Part shown: positions 26,411 through 36,101 of the stretch, piece by piece | Layout: the number at the start of each line of letters is the position of its first letter | Numbering within the stretch: the first letter of the stretch is position 1 | Assembly (NCBI RefSeq): GCF_900105355.1 | Contig: NZ_FNSC01000001.1 | Coordinates: forward strand, 372,001-436,000 | Direction: 5' to 3' | DNA: 64,000 bases | From: Pseudomonas anguilliseptica | GTDB lineage: Bacteria > Pseudomonadota > Gammaproteobacteria > Pseudomonadales > Pseudomonadaceae | Translations under genes and position numbers: made by a program | The notes under the pieces: generated by a model | The model's database searches: none | Told to the model about the DNA's origin: nothing | The model's input: only the letters and a program-made list of their open reading frames with translations

Positions 26411-26486
26411 TGGTGGAGCCAAGCGGGATCGAACCGCTGACCTCCTGCGTGCAAGGCAGGCGCTCTCCCAGCTGAGCTATGGCCCC
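26411..26486 (-). tRNA. tRNA-Ala (anticodon TGC)
   Basis: 76 nt with encoded CCA. The acceptor GGGGCCA pairs with TGGCTCC (one wobble pair), the anticodon loop is CTTGCAC and the T loop is GGTTCGATCC. It sits in the 16S-23S spacer after tRNA-Ile. Confidence 0.97.
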
Positions 26487-26517
26487 ATATTCTTACAAGG
26501 CCAAACCCCACAACAAT

Positions 26518-26594
<77 letters not shown>

Positions 26595-26658
26595 AATCGT
26601 CTTTCGCAATGAATCAAGCAATTCGTGTGGGAACTTATGAAGAAGCTGAAGTCTTCGA

Positions 26659-28196
<1,538 letters not shown>

Positions 28197-28341
28197 AATA
28201 CTGCTTGGGTTTTGAAAAAACCCTAAACCTAGCTCAGCAATCGCAAAAAACCCTCAAATTAACGAGTATTACTTGTGATGCTGACAACCTTGCGACTAGC
28301 AGTCTTACCTCACAAGCACCCACACGAATTGCTTGATTCAG

Positions 28342-28354
28342 TTGTTAAAGAGCG
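28342..28354 (-). promoter_or_regulatory. rrn leader boxA antiterminator
   Basis: On the minus strand CGCTCTTTAACAA, a near-perfect boxA, lies between the last promoter and the 16S gene. It loads the Nus antitermination complex. Confidence 0.75.
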
Positions 28355-28388
28355 GTTGGTTAAGCCTTTCGCCTCAACCGAGGCGCGC

Positions 28389-28416
28389 ACTCTACAGCAG
28401 CCTCATCTTCCGTCAA
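28389..28416 (-). promoter_or_regulatory. rrn tandem promoter, closest to 16S
   Basis: On the minus strand: -35 TTGACG, 16-bp spacer, -10 TAGAGT, then a GC-rich discriminator GCGCGCCTCGG typical of stringently controlled rRNA promoters. Confidence 0.75.
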
Positions 28417-28494
28417 GTGATTTCGAAAATTTCTTTTCAATCTCAACTACTTGCGCTTTCGATCGACATCTAGCTTATCGTCAGCGGGAGGCGA

Positions 28495-28522
28495 ATTCTA
28501 CAGCATTTCAAATCGCTGTCAA
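28495..28522 (-). promoter_or_regulatory. rrn tandem promoter, second from 16S
   Basis: On the minus strand: -35 TTGACA, 16-bp spacer, -10 TAGAAT, then TCGCCTCCC. Confidence 0.75.
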
Positions 28523-28598
28523 CCGCCTCTTTTACCGCTTTCGACCACCTCGACCAAACCTCGCCAGGCTCAAACACTACCACCTGAAGAAGAGGCGC

Positions 28599-28626
28599 AT
28601 TCTACGCAGCTTTCGCTGCTTTGCAA
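28599..28626 (-). promoter_or_regulatory. rrn tandem promoter, third from 16S
   Basis: On the minus strand: -35 TTGCAA, 16-bp spacer, -10 TAGAAT, then GCGCCTCTTC. Confidence 0.7.
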
Positions 28627-28696
28627 CCCCTTATTTAAATCTAACTTCTTGCTTTATAAGAAGTTTAAGGAGCCGCATACGCCTGAAGAGCTGCGC

Positions 28697-28724
28697 ATTA
28701 TAGGGACTGGCAAAAGAAGGTCAA
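28697..28724 (-). promoter_or_regulatory. rrn tandem promoter, most upstream
   Basis: On the minus strand: -35 TTGACC, 16-bp spacer, consensus -10 TATAAT, then GCGCAGCTC. AT-rich DNA lies upstream and could act as an UP element. With the three others it fills most of the gene-free stretch 28197-28859. Confidence 0.75.
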
Positions 28725-28804
28725 TCGATTGTTATGCTTTTGTTTCAAAAGCCGCTAATCGAGAGCCACGACTACTCCACACCCATGCGCCGACCGCAAA
28801 AACG

Positions 28805-28840
28805 ACAAAGCCGTTGAAGCTGACGCTTCAACGGCTTTGT
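28805..28840 (-). terminator. Terminator after pssA
   Basis: Perfect 16-bp inverted repeat ACAAAGCCGTTGAAGC / GCTTCAACGGCTTTGT with a TGAC loop, about 20 bp past the pssA stop. It insulates pssA from the rrn promoters. Confidence 0.85.
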
Positions 28841-28859
28841 AGAACCACACGCGTAGTAA

Positions 28860-29672
28860 CTAGGCGCCCTTACCGCGACGAAGGCGCAGCAGGTACTGAA
28901 TCGGCCCCGAGGCCGCGTAGGCCAAGAAAATGATCAGCAGAATCCGCGGCGGATCACTGAACACCACCGCGAACACCAACACCACCGCAAGAATAGCCAC
29001 GAACGGCACACGACCTTTAAGGTCTAGATCCTTGAAGCTGTTGTACTTGATATTGCTGACCATCAGCATACCGGCAGCCGCCACCAGGATGGCAACCACA
29101 AAGGCCATATTCGGACCCTTAATGCCGAAATCACTGAAGGCCCACACCGTACCCGCCACTACACCCGCCGCAGCAGGACTGGCCAGGCCGATAAAGTAGC
29201 GCTTGTCGACACTGCCGATCTGCGTATTGAAGCGCGCCAGACGCAACGCCGCACCCGCTACATAGATGAAGGCGACCATCCAACCGACCTTACCCATGCT
29301 ACCCAACGCCCACTCAAAGGCGAGCAAGGCAGGCGCCACACCAAAGGCAACCATATCGGACAGCGAGTCATACTCGGCACCGAAAGCACTCTGAGTATTA
29401 GTTAGGCGCGCAACACGCCCATCCAGACCATCCAGCACCATGGCAACAAACACCGCAGCAGCCGCCACATAGAAGTTGCCGTTCATGGCATTGATGATGG
29501 CGTAGAAGCCAGCAAACAGGTTGGCCGTAGTAAACAGGTTGGGCAGCAGATAAATACCGCGATGACGGACCTTGCGCCCTTCGGCGTCATGCCCCTCTTC
29601 TATATGCTCATCGATTGGCAGCAAACTTTCGGCATCGACGGGAGACTGCGGCTCATCTGGACGTTCATTCAT
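28860..29672 (-). CDS. pssA: CDP-diacylglycerol-serine O-phosphatidyltransferase
   Basis: Makes phosphatidylserine from CDP-diacylglycerol and serine at the inner membrane, the first step to phosphatidylethanolamine. 270 residues. The CDP-alcohol phosphotransferase motif is complete: DG-x2-AR-x8-G-x3-D-x3-D in LDGLDGRVARLTNTQSAFGA followed by EYDSLSD. About eight membrane helices are visible. This is the integral-membrane (type II) enzyme, unlike E. coli PssA. The start at 29672 (MNERPDEPQSP) gives the hydrophilic N-terminus usual in Pseudomonas. It follows ilvC, with a terminator between. Confidence 0.95.
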   Translation of the reverse strand: MNERPDEPQSPVDAESLLPIDEHIEEGHDAEGRKVRHRGIYLLPNLFTTANLFAGFYAIINAMNGNFYVAAAAVFVAMVLDGLDGRVARLTNTQSAFGAEYDSLSDMVAFGVAPALLAFEWALGSMGKVGWMVAFIYVAGAALRLARFNTQIGSVDKRYFIGLASPAAAGVVAGTVWAFSDFGIKGPNMAFVVAILVAAAGMLMVSNIKYNSFKDLDLKGRVPFVAILAVVLVFAVVFSDPPRILLIIFLAYAASGPIQYLLRLRRGKGA

Positions 29673-29784
29673 GAACAACACCTTGCAACGGATTTGGAGA
29701 ATTTCGACAAGCGCTGACAACAACGATTCATAGCAGCGCCCATGCAACACTCAGGCTTTATACCAGAAGCCTTGCCGCACCATG

Positions 29785-29812
29785 AAAAAACGCGGCCTTA
29801 GCCGCGTTTTTT
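29785..29812 (-). terminator. Terminator after ilvC
   Basis: AAAAAACGCGGC / GCCGCGTTTTTT around CTTA: a GC stem with A/T runs on both sides, so it can work in either direction. Located 17 bp past the ilvC stop. Confidence 0.9.
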
Positions 29813-29828
29813 CTTACGTCACAGAACC

Positions 29829-30902
<1,074 letters not shown>

Positions 30903-30919
30903 TTAAGTGATCCGCTAAA

Positions 30920-30943
30920 TTGCGTAAAATGATATATTCGCAA
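30920..30943. promoter_or_regulatory. Candidate IlvY operator
   Basis: The inverted repeat TTGCG-N14-CGCAA lies in the ilvC-ilvY divergent region, 28 bp before the ilvY ATG. It resembles the TTGC(A)A-type arms of E. coli IlvY operators. Position and symmetry suit a LysR-type site that represses ilvY and activates ilvC. Confidence 0.5.
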
Positions 30944-30970
30944 CACAACATGCCGATATTTGAAACACTC

Positions 30971-31852
30971 ATGGATAGTCACGCCCTCAGGCTCTTTCTC
31001 GCTCTAGCCGACAACCTGCACTTCGGCAAAACCAGCCGTGAGCAACACGTTAGTCCTTCCGCGCTTAGCCGCAGCATCAAACAGCTTGAGGAGGAACTCG
31101 GCGCTCCATTGTTTCTGCGCGACAACCGCTCAGTACGCCTGACCCGAGAGGGACAACAGTTCCGCGAGTACGCTAGCGAGGTTCTTAATGGCTGGCAGGC
31201 CATCCGCCAAACCTTCAAGCAGGACCAGTTAATCCTGCACGGGGAGCTTTCCCTGTATTGCTCGGTAACAGCCAGCTACAGCTTCCTCTATGACATCTTG
31301 AGCAGCTTTCGCCAGGACTACCCGCGCATTGAAATGAAACTGCACACCGGCGCCCCCGCAAAAGCTGTCGAGCGCGTACAGGAAGGACTGGAGGACCTGG
31401 CCATCGGCGCCCGCCCCGACAACTTACCAGGCGGTATCGCATTTCAATCGATTGCCCGTTCCGCCCTTTGCTTTATCGGCCCACTGTCTCCCCAACTGCT
31501 AACCGAGGAGCAAGTGAAGCGCCCCAGCACAGATACCTGGAAAGACGTACCGATGATTCTCTCAGAAGAAGGCCTTGCCAGGACTCGCACCGATAGATGG
31601 TTAAAACACCACAATATCAAACCGCGTATTTACGCCCAGGTGAGTGGCAATGAGGCCATCGTCAGCATGGTGAGCCTGGGTTTCGGTATTGGCGTAGTGC
31701 CGCAAATCGTCCTCGACAACAGCCCACTGACCGCACGCATCCGCACCTACGATATTCAGCCACCGTTAACCGCATACGACATTGGCCTGTTCGCACTGGA
31801 GAAGCGCCTTAAAGATCCGCTGATCAGCGCCTTCTGGAATCGCCAACGCTAA
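30971..31852 (+). CDS. ilvY: LysR-type regulator IlvY
   Basis: 293 residues. An N-terminal winged helix-turn-helix (LRLFLALADNLHFGKTSREQHVSPSALSRSIKQLEEELG) is followed by a LysR effector-binding domain. Segments such as GELSLYCSVTASYSFLYDIL and NEAIVSMVSLGFGIGVVPQIVLDNSP match E. coli IlvY closely, and the divergent placement beside ilvC is the same. The start at 30971 (MDSHALRLF) aligns with the E. coli protein; ATGs at 30929 and 30950 are possible but add non-family sequence. It should sense acetolactate or acetohydroxybutyrate. Confidence 0.9.
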   Translation: MDSHALRLFLALADNLHFGKTSREQHVSPSALSRSIKQLEEELGAPLFLRDNRSVRLTREGQQFREYASEVLNGWQAIRQTFKQDQLILHGELSLYCSVTASYSFLYDILSSFRQDYPRIEMKLHTGAPAKAVERVQEGLEDLAIGARPDNLPGGIAFQSIARSALCFIGPLSPQLLTEEQVKRPSTDTWKDVPMILSEEGLARTRTDRWLKHHNIKPRIYAQVSGNEAIVSMVSLGFGIGVVPQIVLDNSPLTARIRTYDIQPPLTAYDIGLFALEKRLKDPLISAFWNRQR

Positions 31853-31928
31853 GCGTGTTTAACAACACCCGCCCTGCGCGAGACGCTTACTTAATCTGCT
31901 GGCGGATTAAGCGAAAGCCCAGAAACGC

Positions 31929-31962
31929 AAAATCCCTCAGGGATCTCTCCCTGAGGGATTTT
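31929..31962. terminator. Bidirectional terminator between ilvY and ilvN
   Basis: AAAATCCCTCAGGGA / TCCCTGAGGGATTTT around TCTC: a strong stem with A and T runs on both sides, serving convergent ilvY and ilvN. Confidence 0.9.
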
Positions 31963-31983
31963 CGTTTTATTAGCACAACGCAA

Positions 31984-32475
31984 TTAGATGCTCAGCACCT
32001 TGTCGCCGCGAGCAATACCGGTGACACCACTGCGCACGGTTTCCAGAATCGACGCAGTGCCGATGGCTTGGATAAAGCTGTCCAGCTTGTCGCTCGTGCC
32101 AGCTAGTTGAATGGTGTACACGCTGCTGGTCACATCGACGATCTGCCCCCGGAAGATGTCTGTAGTACGTTTGACTTCCGCACGCTGAGCGCCAGTCGCC
32201 TTGACCTTGACCAGCATCAGTTCGCGCTCGACGTGAGCGCTTTCCGATAGGTCGACCAGTTTGACCACCTCAACCAGCTTATTGAGGTTTTTGGTGATCT
32301 GCTCGATGACTTCATCATGCCCAACAGTGGTCAGCGTCAGACGCGACAAAGTCGGGTCTTCAGTCGGCGCGACAGTCAGGCTTTCGATGTTGTAGTTGCG
32401 CTGCGAGAACAGACCAACCACGCGGGACAGTGCGCCGGGCTCGTTTTCCAGCAGCAGGGAAATAATGTGTCGCAT
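31984..32475 (-). CDS. ilvN: Acetolactate synthase small (regulatory) subunit
   Basis: 163 residues. An N-terminal ACT domain (MRHIISLLLENEPGALSRVVGLFSQRNYNIESL) binds valine for feedback inhibition; the C-terminal domain stimulates the catalytic subunit. Asn28 and the GxxS/N valine contacts appear intact. It begins one base after the ilvI stop, so the two are co-transcribed and probably translationally coupled, giving fixed subunit amounts. It is the ilvH-type of E. coli by length. Confidence 0.96.
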   Translation of the reverse strand: MRHIISLLLENEPGALSRVVGLFSQRNYNIESLTVAPTEDPTLSRLTLTTVGHDEVIEQITKNLNKLVEVVKLVDLSESAHVERELMLVKVKATGAQRAEVKRTTDIFRGQIVDVTSSVYTIQLAGTSDKLDSFIQAIGTASILETVRSGVTGIARGDKVLSI

Positions 32476-32476
32476 G

Positions 32477-34201
32477 TTAGGTACGCTCCGTCTTGCTCAG
32501 CCACATATCGCGCATTGCACCGTCTTTGATCTGCATCGGGTAGACGTGCTCACTGGTATCAACCTGGATATCGAGGAACACCAGGCGATCTTTCATCGCG
32601 AAGGCCTCCTCCATCTTCGGTTTTAGATCCTTCAGATCCGTGATGCGCATGCCGACATGACCATAGGCCTCGGCCAGCTTGACGAAGTCCGGCAACGATT
32701 CCATATAGGAATGCGAATGACGGCTACCGTAGTTCATGTCCTGCCACTGGCGCACCATACCCAGTGCACCGTTGTTCAAGTTGACGATTTTCACCGGCAA
32801 ACCGTACTGCAGGCAGGTCGACAGCTCCTGAATGTTCATCTGGATACTGCCTTCACCGGTAACGCAGGCAACCTCGTCATCCGGGAAGCTCAGTTTGACG
32901 CCCATGGCTGCAGGGAAACCAAAGCCCATGGTGCCCAGGCCGCCGGAGTTGATCCAACGGTTCGGCTTGTTGAAGCGATAGTACTGGGCAGCAAACATCT
33001 GGTGCTGACCCACGTCGGAGGTCACGAAAGCATCGCCACCGGTAACTTCGGACAGCGTCTCAATCACGGTCTGCGGCTTGATGATGCTGCCGTCGCCCTT
33101 GTCGTAAGGGAACATGATGCGGCCGCCGCGCCACTCTTCGACCTGCTTCCACCAGCTCGCCAGCGCATCCTTGTTCAGCTGCTCGCCGATCTCTTTAAGG
33201 ATAGCGACCATTTCGGCCATCACACTATCAACCGGGCCGACGATTGGGATATCGGCCTTGATCGTCTTGGAGATGGAGGCCGGATCGATATCGACGTGGA
33301 TGATCTTGGCATTCGGGCAGAACTTACTCGCGCCGTTGATCACCCGATCATCGAAGCGTGCACCAACCGCCAGAATCACATCGGCGTGGTGCATTGCCAG
33401 GTTGGCGGTGTAACTGCCGTGCATGCCGAGCATGCCGAGGAACTGGCGATCGGTACCTGGATAGCCACCCAAACCCATCAAGGTGTTGGTGACCGGCAGG
33501 TTGAGCATCTGCGCCAGTTCAGTCAGCGGCGCTGCAGCACCGCCCATGATCACGCCACCACCGGAGTAGATGACTGGCCGCTTGGCTGTCAGCAGCAATT
33601 CAGCCGCCTTGCGGATTTGCCCGGAATGTCCGCGCAGAGCCGGGCTGTAGGAGCGCAGCTTGACCTTTTTCGGATAGACGTACTCGAACTTCTCAGCCGG
33701 GTTGGTCATGTCCTTGGGAATATCTACAACCACTGGGCCTGGACGGCCGGATTGCGCCAGATAGAAAGCTTTCTTCAGGACTTCCGGGATTTCCGAGGCG
33801 TGCTTGATCATAAAGCTGTGCTTTACGATCGGCCGGGAGATACCGATCATGTCGGTTTCCTGGAAGGCATCGGTGCCGACCATGGTGCTCGGCACCTGAC
33901 CTGACAACACCACCATCGGGATGGAGTCCATGTAGGCAGTAGCAATGCCGGTAATGGCATTGGTTGCGCCAGGACCGGACGTTACCAGCACCACGCCGGC
34001 TTTACCGGTGGCACGGGCATAGCCGTCTGCCATATGGGTTGCCGCTTGCTCATGACGAACCAGGATGTGCTGCACTTCCGGCTCTTTGAACAAGGCATCG
34101 TAGATGTGTAGAAGAGCACCGCCCGGGTACCCATAGATGTTCTTAACGCCTTCGTCACGCAAAAAGCGGACGACCATTTCAGCGCCGGATAAAAGCTCCA
34201 C
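32477..34201 (-). CDS. ilvI: Acetolactate synthase large (catalytic) subunit
   Basis: TPP-, FAD- and Mg-dependent condensation of pyruvate to acetolactate (or with 2-ketobutyrate). 574 residues. TPP activator Glu in [19 protein letters not shown]; Mg/TPP motif GEGSIQMN ... NLNN. The start is taken as GTG at 34201 ([14 protein letters not shown]): AGAGG lies 8-9 bases upstream, whereas the GTG at 34210 abuts it. The length and N-terminus then match other Pseudomonas. A terminator-like hairpin in the leader suggests attenuation. Confidence 0.96.
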   Translation of the reverse strand: MELLSGAEMVVRFLRDEGVKNIYGYPGGALLHIYDALFKEPEVQHILVRHEQAATHMADGYARATGKAGVVLVTSGPGATNAITGIATAYMDSIPMVVLSGQVPSTMVGTDAFQETDMIGISRPIVKHSFMIKHASEIPEVLKKAFYLAQSGRPGPVVVDIPKDMTNPAEKFEYVYPKKVKLRSYSPALRGHSGQIRKAAELLLTAKRPVIYSGGGVIMGGAAAPLTELAQMLNLPVTNTLMGLGGYPGTDRQFLGMLGMHGSYTANLAMHHADVILAVGARFDDRVINGASKFCPNAKIIHVDIDPASISKTIKADIPIVGPVDSVMAEMVAILKEIGEQLNKDALASWWKQVEEWRGGRIMFPYDKGDGSIIKPQTVIETLSEVTGGDAFVTSDVGQHQMFAAQYYRFNKPNRWINSGGLGTMGFGFPAAMGVKLSFPDDEVACVTGEGSIQMNIQELSTCLQYGLPVKIVNLNNGALGMVRQWQDMNYGSRHSHSYMESLPDFVKLAEAYGHVGMRITDLKDLKPKMEEAFAMKDRLVFLDIQVDTSEHVYPMQIKDGAMRDMWLSKTERT

Positions 34202-34224
34202 GTTGTTCACCTCTAAAACGCCAG

Positions 34225-34250
34225 AAAACCGCCCAACAAGGAGGGCGGCC
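34225..34250 (-). promoter_or_regulatory. Putative attenuator hairpin upstream of ilvI
   Basis: On the minus strand CCGCCC-TCCTTGTT-GGGCGG is followed by TTTT, ending about 23 bases before the ilvI GTG. A terminator directly ahead of a biosynthetic gene in a long leader suggests attenuation. A valine-rich reading (SVVADVVGD, near 34280-34310 on the minus strand) lies upstream, but no clear leader-peptide start is visible. Confidence 0.5.
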
Positions 34251-34467
34251 TAAGATAGGTTTACTGCCAGCAGAGCATGAGCGACGGTGGTCGCCGACTA
34301 CGTCAGCTACTACTGAGCAAGTATTGGGAATGCCCCAAAGTGTTGCGGGGTTTTCCCACCCAGCGCGAGGTAACGCGTTGCGGGTGTAACAGGTCGGCGC
34401 GGGTATGCACCTCATGTCTACTGAGCTAAAGCCTGCTTGCGGCGGACTCCACTACAGCGAGCGTGGA

Positions 34468-34496
34468 ATTGTTCGGATTCGGCGCTACCAAGTCAA
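34468..34496 (-). promoter_or_regulatory. Candidate ilvIN promoter
   Basis: On the minus strand -35 TTGACT, 17-bp spacer, weak -10 AACAAT. It would give a leader of roughly 255 nt containing the attenuator-like hairpin. This and the hairpin are the only signals I see in the gene-free stretch 34202-34608, besides a TATAGT box before the next plus-strand gene. Confidence 0.35.
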
Positions 34497-34608
34497 GCAA
34501 TCCGTGATTGAATCTGCAATCTTCTGCTGTGACGCAGCGCAGGATGACGATTCGAACATTTTGGTTATAGTAGTGGGCAGGCACCGCAGCTCAACATAAG
34601 GAAACCGC

Positions 34609-35052
34609 ATGCGCCGCATGATGATCACCAGCAGCTTGCTGCTCGCCATGAGCGCCACCGCCATGGCCAGCCAGGTTTACAAGTGGGTCGACGCTCAGGG
34701 CGTGACGCACTTCAGCGCACAGCCGCCACAAGGCCAAGACGCAACCAGCATCAATACCGCAACACCGCCGCCAAAGCCTGCTGTTGCGGAAGAAAAGAAA
34801 GCTGCGCCGACCTTTGAGAGCATCGCCGACCCCGAGCAGGCAGCCATTGATGAGAAGATTAAGCAAGAGGTTGCCGCCAAGGAAGTAGAGCGCAAGAAAT
34901 ACTGCGAAGATGTGCGCACCAACCTCGCACAGCTGCAGAACAACCCGCGCGTACGCACGGAAGTAGACGGTGAACTGCGTCGCCTAAGCGAAGAAGAGCG
35001 CCAGAGCCGTATCAGCGAGGCACAGAAGGCAATTGCCGAAAACTGCAAGTAA
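34609..35052 (+). CDS. DUF4124-domain periplasmic protein
   Basis: 147 residues with a signal peptide (MRRMMITSSLLLAMSATAMA). The DUF4124 domain follows at once (SQVYKWVDAQGVTHFSAQPPQG), then a proline-rich linker and a charged, helical C-terminal half containing two cysteines (YCEDV, ENCK) that could form a disulphide. Its function is unknown. It is divergent from ilvI, at the place where Pseudomonas genomes usually have this gene. AAGGAAA upstream serves as ribosome-binding site. Confidence 0.85.
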   Translation: MRRMMITSSLLLAMSATAMASQVYKWVDAQGVTHFSAQPPQGQDATSINTATPPPKPAVAEEKKAAPTFESIADPEQAAIDEKIKQEVAAKEVERKKYCEDVRTNLAQLQNNPRVRTEVDGELRRLSEEERQSRISEAQKAIAENCK

Positions 35053-35067
35053 GCCAGTTGGCGCGAC

Positions 35068-35397
35068 TCAGCTCGCGCCAACAATCAGCTGATCGAACTC
35101 ACCCAACAGCTTGATCAGCTCTCTAGCCTTTTTGGCCTGCCCACCATACACCTGCTCGGCCATCGGTTGAATCCCGGACACGCTGGGCAATGCCACCCCG
35201 GCTTCCAGCATTTGTTTCATCCTTGGTAGAAATATCCACTGCAGCCACTGCTCGAACGCCAGCGTATCGACACAGAACGGCTGCTGACTGGATAACGCCT
35301 GCGCACTGGGCGACTGCATCTCCCACCAGCCGAGCAGACGCAGTTCACGTTCGATCAGCAGCAACTGTTCTGCCACGGCAAGCACACGCGCATCCAT
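35068..35397 (-). CDS. yqcC: YqcC-family protein
   Basis: 109 residues, all helical, no signal peptide. It matches the YqcC/DUF446 family (LIERELRLLGWW ... FCVDTLAFEQWLQWIFLPRM ... LPSVSGIQPMAEQVY). The family structure is a small helical bundle; no role is established. Its ATG shares one base with the lpoP stop (TGATG), so it is translated in series with lpoP and mrcB, though nothing in the protein suggests a wall function. Confidence 0.88.
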   Translation of the reverse strand: MDARVLAVAEQLLLIERELRLLGWWEMQSPSAQALSSQQPFCVDTLAFEQWLQWIFLPRMKQMLEAGVALPSVSGIQPMAEQVYGGQAKKARELIKLLGEFDQLIVGAS

Positions 35398-36086
35398 CAG
35401 AGGCTGACTCGCGCCTGTTCACGGGCCTGAGCGGCACCCGCTGCATCACCCTGGCGCTCACGGGCCTGGGCAATAAGGTTCCACAGACTGGCCTGCAGAG
35501 CAGGGCGACCACTGGCATAACTCAGGCCGCGACGGGCGAACTGTTCGGCCTGCGCAGCATCACCCTGAGCCAGGCGAACCTCAGCCAAACGGTACAGCAC
35601 CTGCGGTTCACGTGGAGCAATACGCTGAGCACGCTCCAAGCTGGAGGCAGCGCCATTCAGATCACCACCACCCTGCTGTTGCTGAGCCGTAGTCAACAAG
35701 GCCAGAACCGGACCATCCAGCTGCTCATCCATGGCCAAACTACCGCTTGGAATGCCACTGGGCGCCGGCGCGGCATAACCGCCTTGAGTAGCTGCTGGCG
35801 GCGTAGCGCTCCACGGCTGCGTTGCATCCAGCGGAGCACTACCCGCAGGGAACGACTGAATCGGCGCGGAACTCCCCCCACCGCCAGGCACCATCACCAC
35901 CACGCCGGAGTCTTCCGGCAAGGCCTGAGGCTGTGTAACTGGAGCACCATAGCCACCAGGTGTGCCCGACTGGGCGCCGGCTACCGCACTGCCGCCCTCA
36001 ACAACAGGAATTGAGCCGCGCGGCACACTGCTGCAACCTGCCAGTACCAGCGACACAGTTACAGCTGGAATCAACCACTTATTCAC
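35397..36086 (-). CDS. lpoP: Lipoprotein activator of PBP1b, LpoP
   Basis: 229 residues. The lipoprotein signal ends LVLAGC (Cys18). A long disordered Gly/Pro/Ala/Gln region (to about residue 115) would span the periplasm. A C-terminal TPR domain follows (SSLERAQRIAPREPQVLYRLAEVRLAQGDAAQAEQFARRGLSYA). In P. aeruginosa the lipoprotein encoded beside mrcB is LpoP, an outer-membrane activator of the synthase PBP1b. Position (15 bp after mrcB), anchor, linker and TPR all agree. Confidence 0.85.
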   Translation of the reverse strand: MNKWLIPAVTVSLVLAGCSSVPRGSIPVVEGGSAVAGAQSGTPGGYGAPVTQPQALPEDSGVVVMVPGGGGSSAPIQSFPAGSAPLDATQPWSATPPAATQGGYAAPAPSGIPSGSLAMDEQLDGPVLALLTTAQQQQGGGDLNGAASSLERAQRIAPREPQVLYRLAEVRLAQGDAAQAEQFARRGLSYASGRPALQASLWNLIAQARERQGDAAGAAQAREQARVSL

Positions 36087-36101
36087 ATCAAACCCTCTCG
36101 C

